Shown: positions 1 through 11,516, counted from the stretch's first letter. The stretch is 64,000 nt of DNA from CAWKOH01 sp963851245 (GCA_963851245.1 CAWKOH010000004.1:372001-436000); one strand, 5' to 3'. The notes: generated by a model not told the origin, from the sequence alone. A program made the numbers and translations.

Positions 1-61
1 AGCCGAACCGACCGGCCATGGCGGCGAGGTCCGGGCCGTCGCCTTCCACTTTCGCCATCAT
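1..61 (-). CDS. Possible start of a CoxE-like von Willebrand factor A protein (partial)
   Basis: Only the first 20 codons lie inside the window. The ATG at 61-59 overlaps the reconstructed TGA of the MoxR gene (58-60) as ATGA, the usual coupling between MoxR ATPase and VWA partner genes. The visible residues (MMAKVEGDGPDLAAMAGRFG) fit the amphipathic N-terminus of CoxE-like proteins, but no VWA motif is visible. In CO dehydrogenase clusters the gene after the MoxR-type coxD is usually coxE, so the call rests on position and is weak. Confidence 0.3.
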   Translation of the reverse strand, partial: MMAKVEGDGPDLAAMAGRFG

Positions 62-1009
62 CCCCCGGTGACCCCGCTCGCCACCCACGCCAAACCCGCG
101 TTGTTCGGCCACTTCGAGATCCTCGCGGTACTTCAGCACCGATCCGACGGTCGCTCCCACGGCTGCTTCGTCGAGTCCCGGCAGGCCCAACAAGTTGAGG
201 GCCAGGGCCCAGTTGATGGCCTCGGCGACGCCGGGCGGCTTCTGGAGGTCGAGCGTCCGGAGCCGGGCCACGGCCGCGGCGACCTGTTCGGCCAGGCCGG
301 CGGTACTCGCCGGAGCCCGCCGGCGGATGATGCTGACCGTGCGGTCCAGGCTGGGGTAGTCGATCCAGTGGTAGAGGCAGCGGCGCTTGAGGGCGTCGTG
401 AAGGTCGCGGGTCCGGTTGGACGTGAGCACCACGATCGGCGGATGGGTGGCCCGGATGGTCCCGAGCTCAGGAATGGTCACGCTGGCCTCGGCCAGCAGC
501 TCCAGGAGGAACGCTTCGAACTCGTCGTCGGCCCGGTCAACCTCATCTATAAGCAGGACGGCGGGCAGAGGCCCGGGATGTTCGATGGCCCGCAGCAACG
601 GTCGGCCGACGAGGTAGTCGCGGCCGAAGAGATCTGCCTCCGACACCTGATGCCCGGCTGCCTCCGGCCACGCGGATGCCGAGCAACTGGCGCGGATAGT
701 TCCACTCGTACAGGGCCTCGGAGGCGTCGATTCCCTCGTAGCACTGCAGCCGGAGCAGCGGGGTGCCCAGCAATTCGGATAGGGCTTTGGCTGCCTCGGT
801 CTTGCCCACGCCCGCTTCGCCTTCGAGCAGCAGCGGCTGGGGCAGGCGGACGGCGCAGAACAGGGCTGTGGCCAGTCCGTCGTCGGCCAGGTAGCCCACC
901 TCCTCGAGGCCGGCTTTGACGCTCTGCGGCGACGGAACCAGTTCCGTCAGCCCCCCGGGACCGGGTTGTAGGGAGACTCCGGGATTCGGTCGTCCGGACG
1001 TTCGATCAC
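58..1009 (-). CDS. coxD: MoxR-family AAA+ ATPase (CoxD-like), frameshifted
   Basis: The reconstructed protein is a MoxR-type AAA+ ATPase. Walker A GEAGVGKT lies near 800, and Walker B AVLLIDEVDR near 550 appears only after a frame change at about 660-680. CoxD-type ATPases are thought to help mature the Mo/Cu active site of CO dehydrogenase. The likely start is GTG at 1009-1007, overlapping the xdhC stop as GTGA. It reads 20 codons to a run of six G at 949-954, where a frame change joins it to the ATPase body. A third change near 85-95 is needed to reach a TGA at 58-60. All core motifs survive, so sequencing indels are more likely than decay. The CoxD role is inferred from the cox neighbours. 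Confidence 0.75.
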
Positions 1010-1927
1010 GACACGTAAGCGCCCGGATTGGCCAGGAAGGCCTCCCGGCATCCGCGGCCGCAGAACCAGAAATCCCGTCCGGCGTGCTGAGCCTGCCAGT
1101 CCTGGGCTCCGGTCGTGATCGTCATGCCGCAAACCGGGTCGGTGCCCAGTCGGAGGCCCGGATCGGTCGCCTCCATCTTCGGCACCCGGGCGCGGCGTTC
1201 CCTGGCTGCGAGTGCTCGCGGGTGGCCGGGGATGGGACGCGACGATGCTCGGCCAGAATGGAAAGGGCCACCTCGGGCGCGGTGCGGGCTCCGATGTCGA
1301 GGCCGGCCGGGGTGTGGATCCGCGCTTTCAGGTCCTCTGCGACGTCCAGGGCGGCCACCACGGCAGCGCCCCGCCGAGGACTGGCCACCAGGCCGACGTA
1401 GGGCACGCCGGCGTCGAGGGCCGCCGAGAGCGCCGGTTCCTCGCCCCGGCCGTGGGAGGCCACGACCACGGCCGCCGCGTCAGGAGGTACCGGGCCATCG
1501 AAGGGCCGGAGGTCGTATCCGAGCTGGGCGCCCAGATCCCGCAGGGCCCGGGCGATCGGAGCGTCTCCGACCACCAGCACCAGTGGCGGAGGTTCGAACG
1601 CTTCGAGGAACAGTTCCAGCGTGCCGCCCGAAAGGCACGGGTTGTGCACCACGCTGGCGGCCGGCTTGCTCCGGTTCCGGGTCTGGTGTGATGCGCAGCA
1701 TCATGGTCTCGCCGGTCTCCAGCAAGGTCAGCGACTGCTCCCGCACGGTCGACTCGGCACACGCCCCGCCCACGAATCCTTCCATGGACGCCGTCGGGCA
1801 TGACGATCGCTTCGTCGCCAGGCTTGGCCGACGTGGGCTGCTCGGCCAGCACGACCCGGGCGTACACGAACGGGACTCGCGCCGCCCGCAACTCCGGCGA
1901 GCGATCGGACAGGTCTTGGCGAAGCAT
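1006..1927 (-). CDS. XdhC/CoxI-family protein with C-terminal YHS domain, frameshifted
   Basis: The N-terminal block (MLRQDLSDRSPELRAAR, then EGFVGGACAES) and the central Rossmann-like block (LVLVVGDAPIARALRDLG) match XdhC/CoxI proteins, which handle molybdenum cofactor for xanthine- and CO-dehydrogenase-type enzymes. After a frame change near 1200 the C-terminus reads GTDPVCGMTI, WFCGRGCREAF and AYVS-stop, a YHS domain whose cysteines often bind metal. At least two further frame changes lie near 1770 and 1660. The ATG at 1927-1925 is 11 bases after the coxL stop. The stop at 1006-1008 overlaps a GTG that begins the MoxR gene. Order and spacing indicate one cox operon. A role in Mo or Cu delivery to CoxL is inferred. 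Confidence 0.8.
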
Positions 1928-1938
1928 CTTGTCTCCGC

Positions 1939-4349
<2,411 letters not shown>

Positions 4350-4353
<4 letters not shown>

Positions 4354-4838
4354 GCCGGCACCTCCTCAGTCGGCGTCGGCGTGGGCTCGGCGGCCCAGCG
4401 GATGGCCCGGACGATGTTCTCGTAGCCGGTGCAGCGGCACAGGTTGCCGGAGATGGCCTCGCGGATCGTCGCCTCGTCGGGGTCCGGATTGTGGTCGAGC
4501 AGCCAGCGGGCGGTCATCATCATGCCGGGGGTGCAGAAGCCGCACTGCAGGCCGTGCTCGCTGCATGAAGCCTTCCTGCACTGGGTCGAGCACACCGTCC
4601 GGCCTCGAGGCCTTCGACCGTGCGCACCTCGTGCCCGTCGGCCATGGCGGCCAGCGTGGTGCAGCTCTTGACCGGCACGCCGTCGAGCCACACCGTGCAC
4701 GCACCGCAGTTGGAGGTGTCGCAGCCCCAGTGGGTGCCGGTGAGCCCGATGGCGTCGCGGAGGAAGTGGACCAGCAGCAGCCGGGGCTCCACCTCGCGCG
4801 TGACCTCGTGCGCCGTTGACGGTCATGGTGACTCGCAT
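4350..4838 (-). CDS. coxS: CO dehydrogenase small [2Fe-2S] subunit, frameshifted
   Basis: The small subunit carries two [2Fe-2S] clusters that pass electrons from the Mo site to the FAD subunit. The plant-type ferredoxin block HWGCDTSNCGACTVWLDG lies near 4680-4740. The second cluster block QCGFCTPGM plus NLCRCTGYENIVRAI lies at 4395-4545. The span gives about 162 residues, normal for CoxS. Frame changes near 4810, 4600 and 4565 separate these blocks without loss of any cluster cysteine. The ATG at 4838 overlaps the coxM TGA, and the stop overlaps the coxL ATG. This M-S-L order is the usual aerobic CO dehydrogenase order. Confidence 0.87.
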
Positions 4839-5722
4839 CAGGCGTCCCTCCTCTGCGCCCGGGCGACGGCTCGGGCCAGGGCCCGTCTCGACCAGCACGC
4901 CGATCAGGTGCCGCTTGTAGTCCTCCGGGCCGCGCTGGTCGGACTGGGGGTGGCAGTCCCGTGCACGGCAGGCGGCCGCGGCCGACCAGCTCCTCGAGGG
5001 TCGGCTGCCGCCCCGCAGCAGGTCCTCGGCCGCCGGGCAGGTGAAGTGCTCGGCCCCGACCGCGGTGAGGCCGATCCCGGCGTCGGCGAGGTGCCGTCGC
5101 CGTCGAGCTGCACGAACGCGCCGGCGGCGGCGACGGCCCAGTCGCCGGCCCGGCGCTCGACCTTCTCGTAGGCGCTGCCGACACCGGGCCGGATGCGGCA
5201 CCCGGACCTCGACGAGCATCTGCGCCCCGCTGACCGCGGTCTCGTACGGGCCCGCGGTGGAAAGTCCCGCATGTCCACGATTTCGCGGTCGCCCGGCGCG
5301 AGCGGATCACGGCCTGCGCCCGCAGGGCGGCGCAGACGGCGGAGAGGTCCTCGGACGGGTCGGCCTGGCACAACGAGCCGCCGATGGTCCCCCGGTTGCG
5401 CACGATCGGATCGGCGATGACCCGCTCGGCGTCGGCGAAGATCCGGTAGTGCTCGGCCAGCAGGGCCGAGTCGAGCAAGCGTGGCGTGGCGGGTCATGGC
5501 CCCGATGGCGATCGTCGTCGCCGTCGAGGCGGATGTAGTCGAGGTCGCCAGGTCGTTGATGTCGATCAGCGTCTCGGGCCGGGCCAGGCGCAGCTTCATC
5601 ATGGGCAGGAGGCTGTGGCCGCCCGCGAGGAGCCGGGCTTCCGGACCGTGGCGTTCGAGCAGGGCGAGGGCGTGGTCGACGCTCGTGGCCCGCTCGTACT
5701 CGAACGGTGCCGGAACCTGCAC
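4838..5722 (-). CDS. coxM: CO dehydrogenase medium FAD subunit, frameshifted
   Basis: The medium subunit binds FAD and takes electrons from CoxS. The N-terminus reads MQVPAPFEYERATSVDHAL, followed by the FAD pyrophosphate loop AGGHSLLPMMKLRLA. A second FAD motif, RNRGTIGGSLCQADPSED, is found at about 5345-5405 after a frame change. The C-terminal block ends in YKRHLIGVLVE, and a frame change near 4880 then gives a TGA at 4838-4840 overlapping the coxS ATG. The span of 294 codons is normal. Several indels (near 5525, 5480, 5300, 5215, 5090 and 4880) break the frame, but both flavin motifs are intact. It is the first gene of the operon and faces the LysR gene. Confidence 0.86.
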
Positions 5723-5846
5723 TGTTATCCCCCTTGTCCGTGCGTCGACCCCAAGTCTTGGCCATCGCGATGGTGCAACGGACTGCGGCCGGAGTCAACG
5801 GCGACCTAAGCGATCCCTTATCGCGGTGTGGTAGCGTCTGAGTGGC
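5723..5846. promoter_or_regulatory. Divergent coxM / lysR promoter region
   Basis: This 124-bp region separates the divergent coxM and LysR starts and should hold both promoters. It contains the palindrome TAAGCGATCCCTTA at 5807-5820, centred about 33 bases before the LysR GTG. A near copy occurs at 7553-7567. LysR regulators usually bind such dyads between themselves and the target operon. Binding is inferred. Confidence 0.6.
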
Positions 5847-6822
5847 GTGACCTTGACCCAGCTCGAGGCGTTCGTGCTGGTAGCCCGACTGGGCTCGGTG
5901 AAGGCCGCGGCCGGGGCGCTGGGGGTGAGCGAGCCAGCCGTTTCCGGGGCGCTGGCGGCGCTGCGCCAGCACCTGGGCGATCCTCTGATCACTCGGACCC
6001 CGGCCGGCATGACACTCACTCCAGGCGGTCAGCGCCTGGTGCCGATCGCCGTCCCAGATGGTCAACCTGGCCGCGGAAGCGGAGGCGGCGATCCGCGAGG
6101 CCCAAGGGGCGCCCGAACGGCTGCGAGTGGCCGCCACCAGCACCGTGGCCGAGTTCGTGGCCCCGCCGCTGCTCGCCGCCTTCACCGCCCGAGCGACAGC
6201 GGTCGAGGCCAACGTGGGCGTGTCGCTCGTCCGACGAGATGGCCGCCCTGCTGCAGGAGCGGCTGGCCGACGTCTGCTTCGGCCCACGGCTGGCCGGCGA
6301 GTCGGCGAACGGACTCGATTGCGAGCCGATGATGCGCTACAGGCTGATCGTCGTGGCTTCCCCGACCCACCACCTGGCCGAGTCCGAGCGCATCCCGTGG
6401 GGCGCTGGCCGCGGGAGGACTGGCTGGTCGACCCCTGCGGGAGCCGACCCTTCGTCCGAGGTGGGCATGCTCCTGTCCCGGCTGGCAGCGTCCGCCAGAG
6501 CGCATCCGGGTCTTCCCGAGCCAGAGCCGCGGCTTGGTCGGCGGCAGCCGAGGGCGAAGGGGTGGCGCCCGGCCATCTCCCACCTGGTAGCCCGCGACCT
6601 CGACCGTGGCGGCCTGGTGCCGCCTCGGACGTGGTCTCCACTCCCTTCGAGCTGCTGTGGTACGTGTCCACGCCTTCCGCGGGAACGGCGGTCACCGGGG
6701 CGTCAACATGCTGCGTCGGTTCCTGGGCACACCCGAGGCCATGCAGAGCATGCACCGCAGCGACGGCGGCGGTCCCGGCCAGCCGCTTCCGGCCGCCCGT
6801 CTACGTCACGCTGTGGAGTTGA
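5847..6822 (+). CDS. LysR-family regulator of the cox cluster, frameshifted
   Basis: The N-terminal 68 residues form an intact LysR winged helix (LTQLEAFVLVARLGSVKAAA, then SEPAVSGALAALRQHLGD) starting at GTG 5847. The effector-binding domain is visible in pieces in other frames: ERLRVAATSTVAEFVAPPLL, LLQERLADVCFGPRLAGES and RYRLIVVASPTHHLA. The end PPVYVTLWS with a stop at 6820-6822 suits this subfamily. At least four indels break the frame, near 6050, 6230, 6405 and 6480-6780. The gene diverges from coxM, the common arrangement for LysR-controlled CO dehydrogenase operons. It probably controls that operon and itself. The reconstructed length of about 325 residues is normal. Confidence 0.78.
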
Positions 6823-6843
6823 GACCGGCGGGCGAGATGATCG

Positions 6844-7464
6844 CTAGATGGTCGCCACGAGCATGGCGCCCATGGCCAAACCCATGACGGCCTGGCAGGC
6901 TCCCGCCATCCGGGGCGCCAATACCGGCCGGGCCGCGACCGGGTCGGTTCCAGCCGGAGCCGATACCGGCGACACCCCCATGAGCGAGAAATCCCGGACC
7001 GCGTAGGCGATCAGAGCTACACCCAGCGCCACGGCGAGAACCTCGATTCCTCCCGGGGGGCCGACAGCACTGGGCATCCCGGACCCGCCGGTCATGGCCG
7101 CCATGCCGGTGAACGAGGCGCTACCCAGCATGTAGACCATGGCGGCGCACGCGGCCAGGTGCTGCACGTGGTGGCCGGGGCCTCTGCTCCTCGACGTCGT
7201 TCTCAGTCCGGCCCGAACGGCGCCGGATCCGAACCAGCCCACGCCGGCGAGGAAGACGAGTACCAGGGCCTTACTCCATTCGGCGTTGAGGCGGCCCGCC
7301 AGCATGGCGGCCATGGCCGGGCCCATGACCACGTGCATGGCGTCGATGTCGGGTTCGATCCGGCGCCGACGGACCCGCGAGGTGAGGGGCCGGGTGGCGC
7401 AGTACGCCGCTGTCAGCAGAAGCGCCAACGCCAATCCGTCTACCAGCCATGCATGTCCGGCCAC
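6844..7464 (-). CDS. DUF5134 family integral membrane protein
   Basis: From GTG 7464 the protein has 206 residues and about six hydrophobic segments: a start with WLVDGLALALLLTAAYCA, a conserved block with DAMHVVMGPAMAAMLAGRL, and a last helix ending MGAMLVATI. The histidine- and methionine-containing DxxHVxMGxAMAAML block is typical of DUF5134, an actinobacterial family of unknown function. Its Met and His residues in membrane helices could bind metal, but that is inference. A longer start at 7551 is possible, though the extra residues do not look conserved. The gene converges with LysR, and a palindrome resembling that of the cox promoter lies about 90 bases upstream. Confidence 0.7.
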   Translation of the reverse strand: MAGHAWLVDGLALALLLTAAYCATRPLTSRVRRRRIEPDIDAMHVVMGPAMAAMLAGRLNAEWSKALVLVFLAGVGWFGSGAVRAGLRTTSRSRGPGHHVQHLAACAAMVYMLGSASFTGMAAMTGGSGMPSAVGPPGGIEVLAVALGVALIAYAVRDFSLMGVSPVSAPAGTDPVAARPVLAPRMAGACQAVMGLAMGAMLVATI

Positions 7465-7552
7465 GGTGCGGTCCCCCCGACGTAGATGTGTGAATCCCCG
7501 AAGTGAAGTGCTCGCATCATGATGGGGGTGGGGTGTTCCGTCAACGACCACC

Positions 7553-7567
7553 TAAGTGATCGCTTTA
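7553..7567. promoter_or_regulatory. Palindrome TAAGTGATCGCTTTA, second copy of the cox-promoter dyad
   Basis: It shares AAGnGATCnCTT with the dyad at 5807-5820, and the similarity extends leftward through TCAACG and ACCTAAG. It lies about 90 bases upstream of the DUF5134 GTG and just beyond the end of the dioxygenase gene. A shared regulator, possibly the LysR protein, is inferred. Confidence 0.5.
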
Positions 7568-7578
7568 CTGGCTCGTCT

Positions 7579-8379
7579 CTACAGCGCCCTGCGAACCGCC
7601 CACAGGTCGGGAAAAGCCGGAGAGAAAAGGGTCGACTGCAAATAGTCGACACCCGACGACCCGCCCGTGCCGGCCTTGTCGCCGATCGTCCGTTCGACCA
7701 TCTTCAGGTGCCGGTAACGCCATTCCTGAAAGCCCTCGTCCAGATCGACCAGGCGCTCGGCCAACTGGGCCGGCGCCCCATCGTCGCGGTAAGCCGCGAG
7801 CAGGGCGACCTGCACCTCGCTGGAGGGCTCGGCGGGCCGACTGACGTCCCGGCGAAGAAGCCGGGCCGGGATGGCGTACTTGTTGTGAACGAGATAGCGG
7901 AGGAAGGAGTCGAACAGCGCCGGGCGTCCGACCGCGTCCGCGACCCGCGAGTCGGCTTTGGCTGTCCTCGGGGTACTGGTCGAGCGGGTTCGAATCCCGG
8001 CGGCCCAGTACCGCTTCCAGTACCCGGAACTGCACGGACTGGAATCCGCTGGCCGCCGCCAGCCGCTCCGGAAGCTGGTGAACTGGCGGGGGGTCATGGT
8101 CTCGAGCACATCGATCTGGGCCACTGCCACCTTCAGGATGGTGAGGACCCTTCGCAGAGTGTGAAGGGAGTGCGAGCTGTCGCCGGCCTCCAGGCGGTTC
8201 TGGAGATGACGAAGCTCGTGCAGCAACTGTTTGAACCACAGCTCGTAGACCTGGTGGATCACGATGAAGAGCATCTCGTCGTGCTCATCGGACCGCGGTC
8301 GCTGGGCTCCGAGCAGCTCGTCGAGAGCGAGGTACGTCGAGTAGGTCAGAGCCGGCGATGGCTCAGGATCAGAGCTCAT
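7579..8379 (-). CDS. kynA: Tryptophan 2,3-dioxygenase, two compensating frameshifts
   Basis: This haem enzyme opens the indole ring of tryptophan to give N-formylkynurenine, the first step of the kynurenine route. The protein starts with LTYSTYLALDELLGAQ and continues with HDEMLFIVIHQVYELWFKQL, the hallmark of tryptophan 2,3-dioxygenases. It later has FLRYLVHNKYAIPARLLRRD and EWRYRHLKMVERTIG. Between about 8080 and 7945 the conserved sequence (SGFQSVQFRVLEAVLGRRDS) lies in another frame, so two opposite indels flank that segment. The length of about 266 residues is normal. The ATG at 8379 overlaps the RidA gene's stop as ATGA, so the two genes are coupled. No kynureninase or formamidase is visible nearby. 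Confidence 0.87.
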   Translation of the reverse strand: MSSDPEPSPALTYSTYLALDELLGAQRPRSDEHDEMLFIVIHQVYELWFKQLLHELRHLQNRLEAGDSSHSLHTLRRVLTILKVAVAQIDVLETMTPRQFTSFRSGWRRPADSSPCSSGYWKRYWAAGIRTRSTSTPRTAKADSRVADAVGRPALFDSFLRYLVHNKYAIPARLLRRDVSRPAEPSSEVQVALLAAYRDDGAPAQLAERLVDLDEGFQEWRYRHLKMVERTIGDKAGTGGSSGVDYLQSTLFSPAFPDLWAVRRAL

Positions 8380-8783
8380 CGAGCTGCAACGACTTCGATC
8401 TCGACAAGCTGGTCCCGGTAGCCGAGGACGGTGACCCCGAGAAGAGTGCTGGGCGGCTCGTGGTCGCCGAAGCGGCCATGCACCACCTCCCACGCTGCTT
8501 GCAGATCTTCCCGCCGGGGGCTGGCCACGTAGATGGTGGTCTTGACCACGTCCGAGAGCTCGACGCCGGCGGCCCGCAGGGCCACTTCGAGGTTGTCCAT
8601 GGCCTGGCCGGTCTGCTCTCTGATACGGCCGACCGCGATCGTGATGCCGTGCGGGTCTATCGGGCAGGCGCCGGCCGAGAACACCACGCAGGAGGCGTCA
8701 TCCACTCGGGCGGCGTAGGCATACTGGGATCGATCCGACAGCTCGGCCGGCCGGATGAGTTCAACGTGGGAAGAGGTCGACAT
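8376..8783 (-). CDS. RidA/YjgF-family protein (enamine/imine deaminase-like)
   Basis: The 135-residue protein has the RidA fold signature: CVVFSAGACPIDPHGITIAV, then QAMDNLEVALRAAGVELSDV and KTTIYVASPRREDLQAAWEVV. RidA proteins deaminate reactive enamines or imines formed by PLP enzymes, and many relatives act inside catabolic operons. Direct coupling to tryptophan dioxygenase suggests work on an intermediate of tryptophan breakdown, as for other RidA-like proteins in aromatic amino-acid operons. The start is ATG 8783. The frame is intact, unlike the gene downstream. Its specific substrate cannot be told. Confidence 0.8.
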   Translation of the reverse strand: MSTSSHVELIRPAELSDRSQYAYAARVDDASCVVFSAGACPIDPHGITIAVGRIREQTGQAMDNLEVALRAAGVELSDVVKTTIYVASPRREDLQAAWEVVHGRFGDHEPPSTLLGVTVLGYRDQLVEIEVVAAR

Positions 8784-8856
8784 GGTCGCATGATGTCACG
8801 GCGCCCGGCCGGGGCGCCTGCAGCGGCCACCCGGCGGTGACGGGCCGGCGCCGCTA

Positions 8857-10133
8857 CTACCCGCGGGCCCGCTGATAGCGCGCGATCTCGGCCCGCCCCA
8901 CCACCATGTGGTGAACCTCGTCGGGACCGTCGGCGAGGCGCAGCGTCCGCTGCGAGGTGTACATGTCAGCCAGGGGGGTCCACTGCGACACGCCGGTCGC
9001 CCCGTGCATCTGGATGGCCTCGTCGATGATCTGACAGACCCTCTCGGGCACCATGGCCTTCACGGCGCTGACCCAGACCCGGGCGTCGGCGTTGCCCATG
9101 AGGTCCATGGCCTTGGCCGCTTTGAGCACCATGAGCCTCATGGCTTCGATCTCGATGCGGGCCCGGGCCACCAACTCAGTGTTCTTGCCGAGCGAGATGA
9201 TGGGTTTGCCGAAGGCTTCCCTGCGACAGGCCGCGCTCGACCATGAGCTGCAGCGCCCTCTCGGCTGCTCCGATGGAACGCATGCAGTGATGGATGCGAC
9301 CGGGGCCCAGGCGCAGCTGTGAGATCTCGAAGCCGCGTCCCTCTCCCAGCAGCACGTTCTCCTTGGGTACGCGCACATCTGTGTAGCGCAGGTGCATGTG
9401 GCCATGCGGGGCGTCGTCGTGGCCGAACACGAGCATGGGTCCGATGATCTCCACACCCGGGGTGTCTATCGGGACCAGGATCTGCGACTGTTGAAGGTGG
9501 GCGGCCGCGTCCGGGTTGGTCTTGACCATGACGATCATGATCTTGCAGCGAGGATCGCCGGCCCCCGAGATGTAGTACTTCTCCCCGTTGATCACCCATT
9601 CCTCGCCGTCGAGCACGGCCGAGCACGAGATGTTGCGTGCATCGGAGGAAGCCAGGGCCGGCTCGGTCATGGCGTAAGCGGAACGGATCTCCCCGGCCAG
9701 CAGCGGTTCCAGCCACCGCTTCTTCTGCTCCGTTGTGCCGACCCTCTCGAGGACTTCCATGTTGCCGGTATCGGGCGCCGAACAGTTGAGGCACTCCGAC
9801 GCCAGCGGGTTCTTGCCCAGCTCGAACGCGATGTAGGCGTAGTCCAGATTGGACAGGCCCTCGCCGGTCTCGGCGTCGGGAAGGAAGAAGTTCCACAGGC
9901 CGCTGGCCTTCGCCTTTTCCTTGACGCCGTTGAGCAGCTCCAGTTGCCCGGGTGCGAAGCTGCCAACGGTCCGGGCGTCCCTCGCCCAGAGCGAAGTACT
10001 TCTCGGACATCGGTTCGACCTCGTCGGCGATGAAAGCCTTGACCTTCTCGAAGAGCGGTCTGGCCCCGGCGGACATCCCGAGGTTGAAGAGCTCGCCCCC
10101 GAAGTCGTCGGTGTTCAGCGGATTGGCAGGCAT
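8857..10133 (-). CDS. Acyl-CoA dehydrogenase family protein, frameshifted
   Basis: Reconstruction gives about 425 residues of a FAD-dependent acyl-CoA dehydrogenase of the ACAD10/11-like kind: N-terminal MPANPLNTDDFGG, the FAD loop AYAMTEPALASSDARNI, then EEWVINGEKYYISGAGDPRC, and a C-terminus with QMHGATGVSQWTPLADMYTSQR. Frame changes occur near 9965 and 9225, and others may exist. The ATG at 10133 lies 20 bases after the restored stop of the phosphotriesterase-like gene, so the two probably form an operon. Enzymes of this group oxidise unusual, often 4-hydroxylated or branched, acyl-CoAs. The true substrate is unknown. Confidence 0.83.
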
Positions 10134-10153
10134 CTGAGAGACCTTCCCTTTCG

Positions 10154-11147
10154 TCAGTAAGCGCTCGTGCTTTCGAAGTAGCGCCGCGGGGTGTGCTACG
10201 AGCATGTTGTCGATCTGCTCGTCCGTGACGCCGTGCTCCCGCAGGTAGGGCAGGACGTCATCGTGGATGTGCAGGTAGTGCCACTGGGTCATCATGGAGA
10301 ACACGTTCGGGTCGATCCAGTCGATGTAGCAAGCCGCGTCGTGGGAGAGGACCATGCGATCCGAGTAACCCCGGCGACACATCTCTGCCACCGTGTCGGA
10401 CCGGGCCTCGAACGTGGTTCCCACATTGATCCCGAAGCGATCCATCCCCAGAATGAACCCCTCATCGGCCAGCTGGGACAGGTGATCGACGTCAGAACTG
10501 TCGCCGCTGTGACCGAGCACTACGCGGCGGGGATCCACGCCCTCCTCGTCGCACATGAGCTTCTTCACAGCCAGCCCGGTTTGGCTCCCGGGGTGCGTGT
10601 GCACGGTGATCGGCGCCCCGGTCTGACGGTGGGCTTTGGCGACCGCTCTCATCACCCGGGCTACGCCGTCGGTCATCCCTTGGTGGTCGATGGCGCACTT
10701 GAGGAAGGCGGCCTTCACGCCCGTACCAGCAATGCCTTGAGTGATGTCACGCACGAACATCTCAACCATCGGGTCCGGGACATCCGTGCCGGCAACAGCG
10801 GCGAGCGCCGGCCCCCGGTAGTAGAAGAAGAAGGGAACCTGGTCGTAGGTGTAGCAACCGGTGGCGGCGATTATGTTCAGCTCGGGGACCTGATCGGCGA
10901 TCTGCTTTATGCGGGGTATGTACCGGCCCAAGCCGATAACGGTCGGGTCGGCGATGCTCCGGATACCCTGAGCGGCGAGCGCCTTGAGTTTGGAGACGGC
11001 GTCCACGACGCGGTCTTCCTCCCGTCCCCATTCCTCCGGATAGTTCTGCTGCACGTCGGGATTGAGCACGAAGATGTGCTCGTGCATGTAGGTCCGGCCG
11101 AGCTCCGAAGAGTCGATGGGCCCTCTCACCGTCTCCACTGCGGGCAT
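10154..11147 (-). CDS. Phosphotriesterase-family metal hydrolase (lactonase-like)
   Basis: A TIM-barrel amidohydrolase of the phosphotriesterase family, about 330 residues. Metal ligands are visible: the N-terminal HxH in YMHEHIFVL (H22, H24), the candidate carboxylated lysine in AAFLKCAID (K150), H183 or H185 in ITVHTHPG, H213 in VLGHSGD and D270 in LSHDAACY. Relatives are usually lactonases, and real phosphotriesterases are rare. As assembled the frame runs on into the dehydrogenase because of one extra base near 10193. Removing it gives the family's normal end PRRYFES and a TGA at 10154-10156. Pairing with an acyl-CoA dehydrogenase suggests lactone or ester opening followed by beta-oxidation. 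Confidence 0.85.
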
Positions 11148-11287
11148 GCTCGATCCCTTTCCTGATGTTCTACGGAGACCTTATTGGCCCTGGGTCGTAG
11201 TCGGCTCGCCGGGCCATCTGCCACGCTGACCGCCCGGCGCCGAGTCCGGCTCCACCCGCTGGCATACAGCCGGCTTCGGCGGCGCGT

Positions 11288-11515
11288 CGAGGCCTCCTTC
11301 AGCGCCACATCGACGCCCGCCTCCACCAGGCCGGGGCCAAGGCGCCGGACAGCCGGCACTTCTTCCGCCTGGCCATGGCCGGACCGACCATGGCGACCCA
11401 CGGCAGCGACGAGCTATCGGAGATCCAGCGCAACATCCTCGGCGAGCGGGTACTCGGGTTGCCCGGCGACGTTCGCGTCGACAAGGACCTGCCCTGGTCC
11501 AGGGTGCCCCGGTAG
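11288..11515 (+). pseudogene. Acyl-CoA dehydrogenase C-terminal remnant
   Basis: The last 75 codons before the TAG at 11513-11515 read like an ACAD C-terminus: FFRLAMAGPTMATHGSDEL, then EIQRNILGERVLGLP and DKDLPWSRVPR. The intact ACAD at 36061 ends with a closely similar NILGERVLGLP segment. Upstream, ACAD-like sequence can be followed only doubtfully in another frame to about 11190, and no FAD-binding part exists, since the divergent hydrolase starts at 11147. At least 250 residues are missing. The fragment converges on a TetR remnant two bases away. Confidence 0.65.
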
Positions 11516-11516
11516 G

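Noticed and set aside
7986..8000. GGTTCGAATCCCG, resembling a tRNA T-arm.
   Set aside because: It lies in conserved codons of tryptophan dioxygenase and no acceptor, D or anticodon stem fits around it. A similar string near 30093 is likewise coding.
9138..11147. A 669-codon frame that looks like a phosphotriesterase fused to an acyl-CoA dehydrogenase.
   Set aside because: One extra base near 10193 removes the normal hydrolase end. Correcting it restores the family's usual C-terminus and a stop before a separate dehydrogenase ATG.
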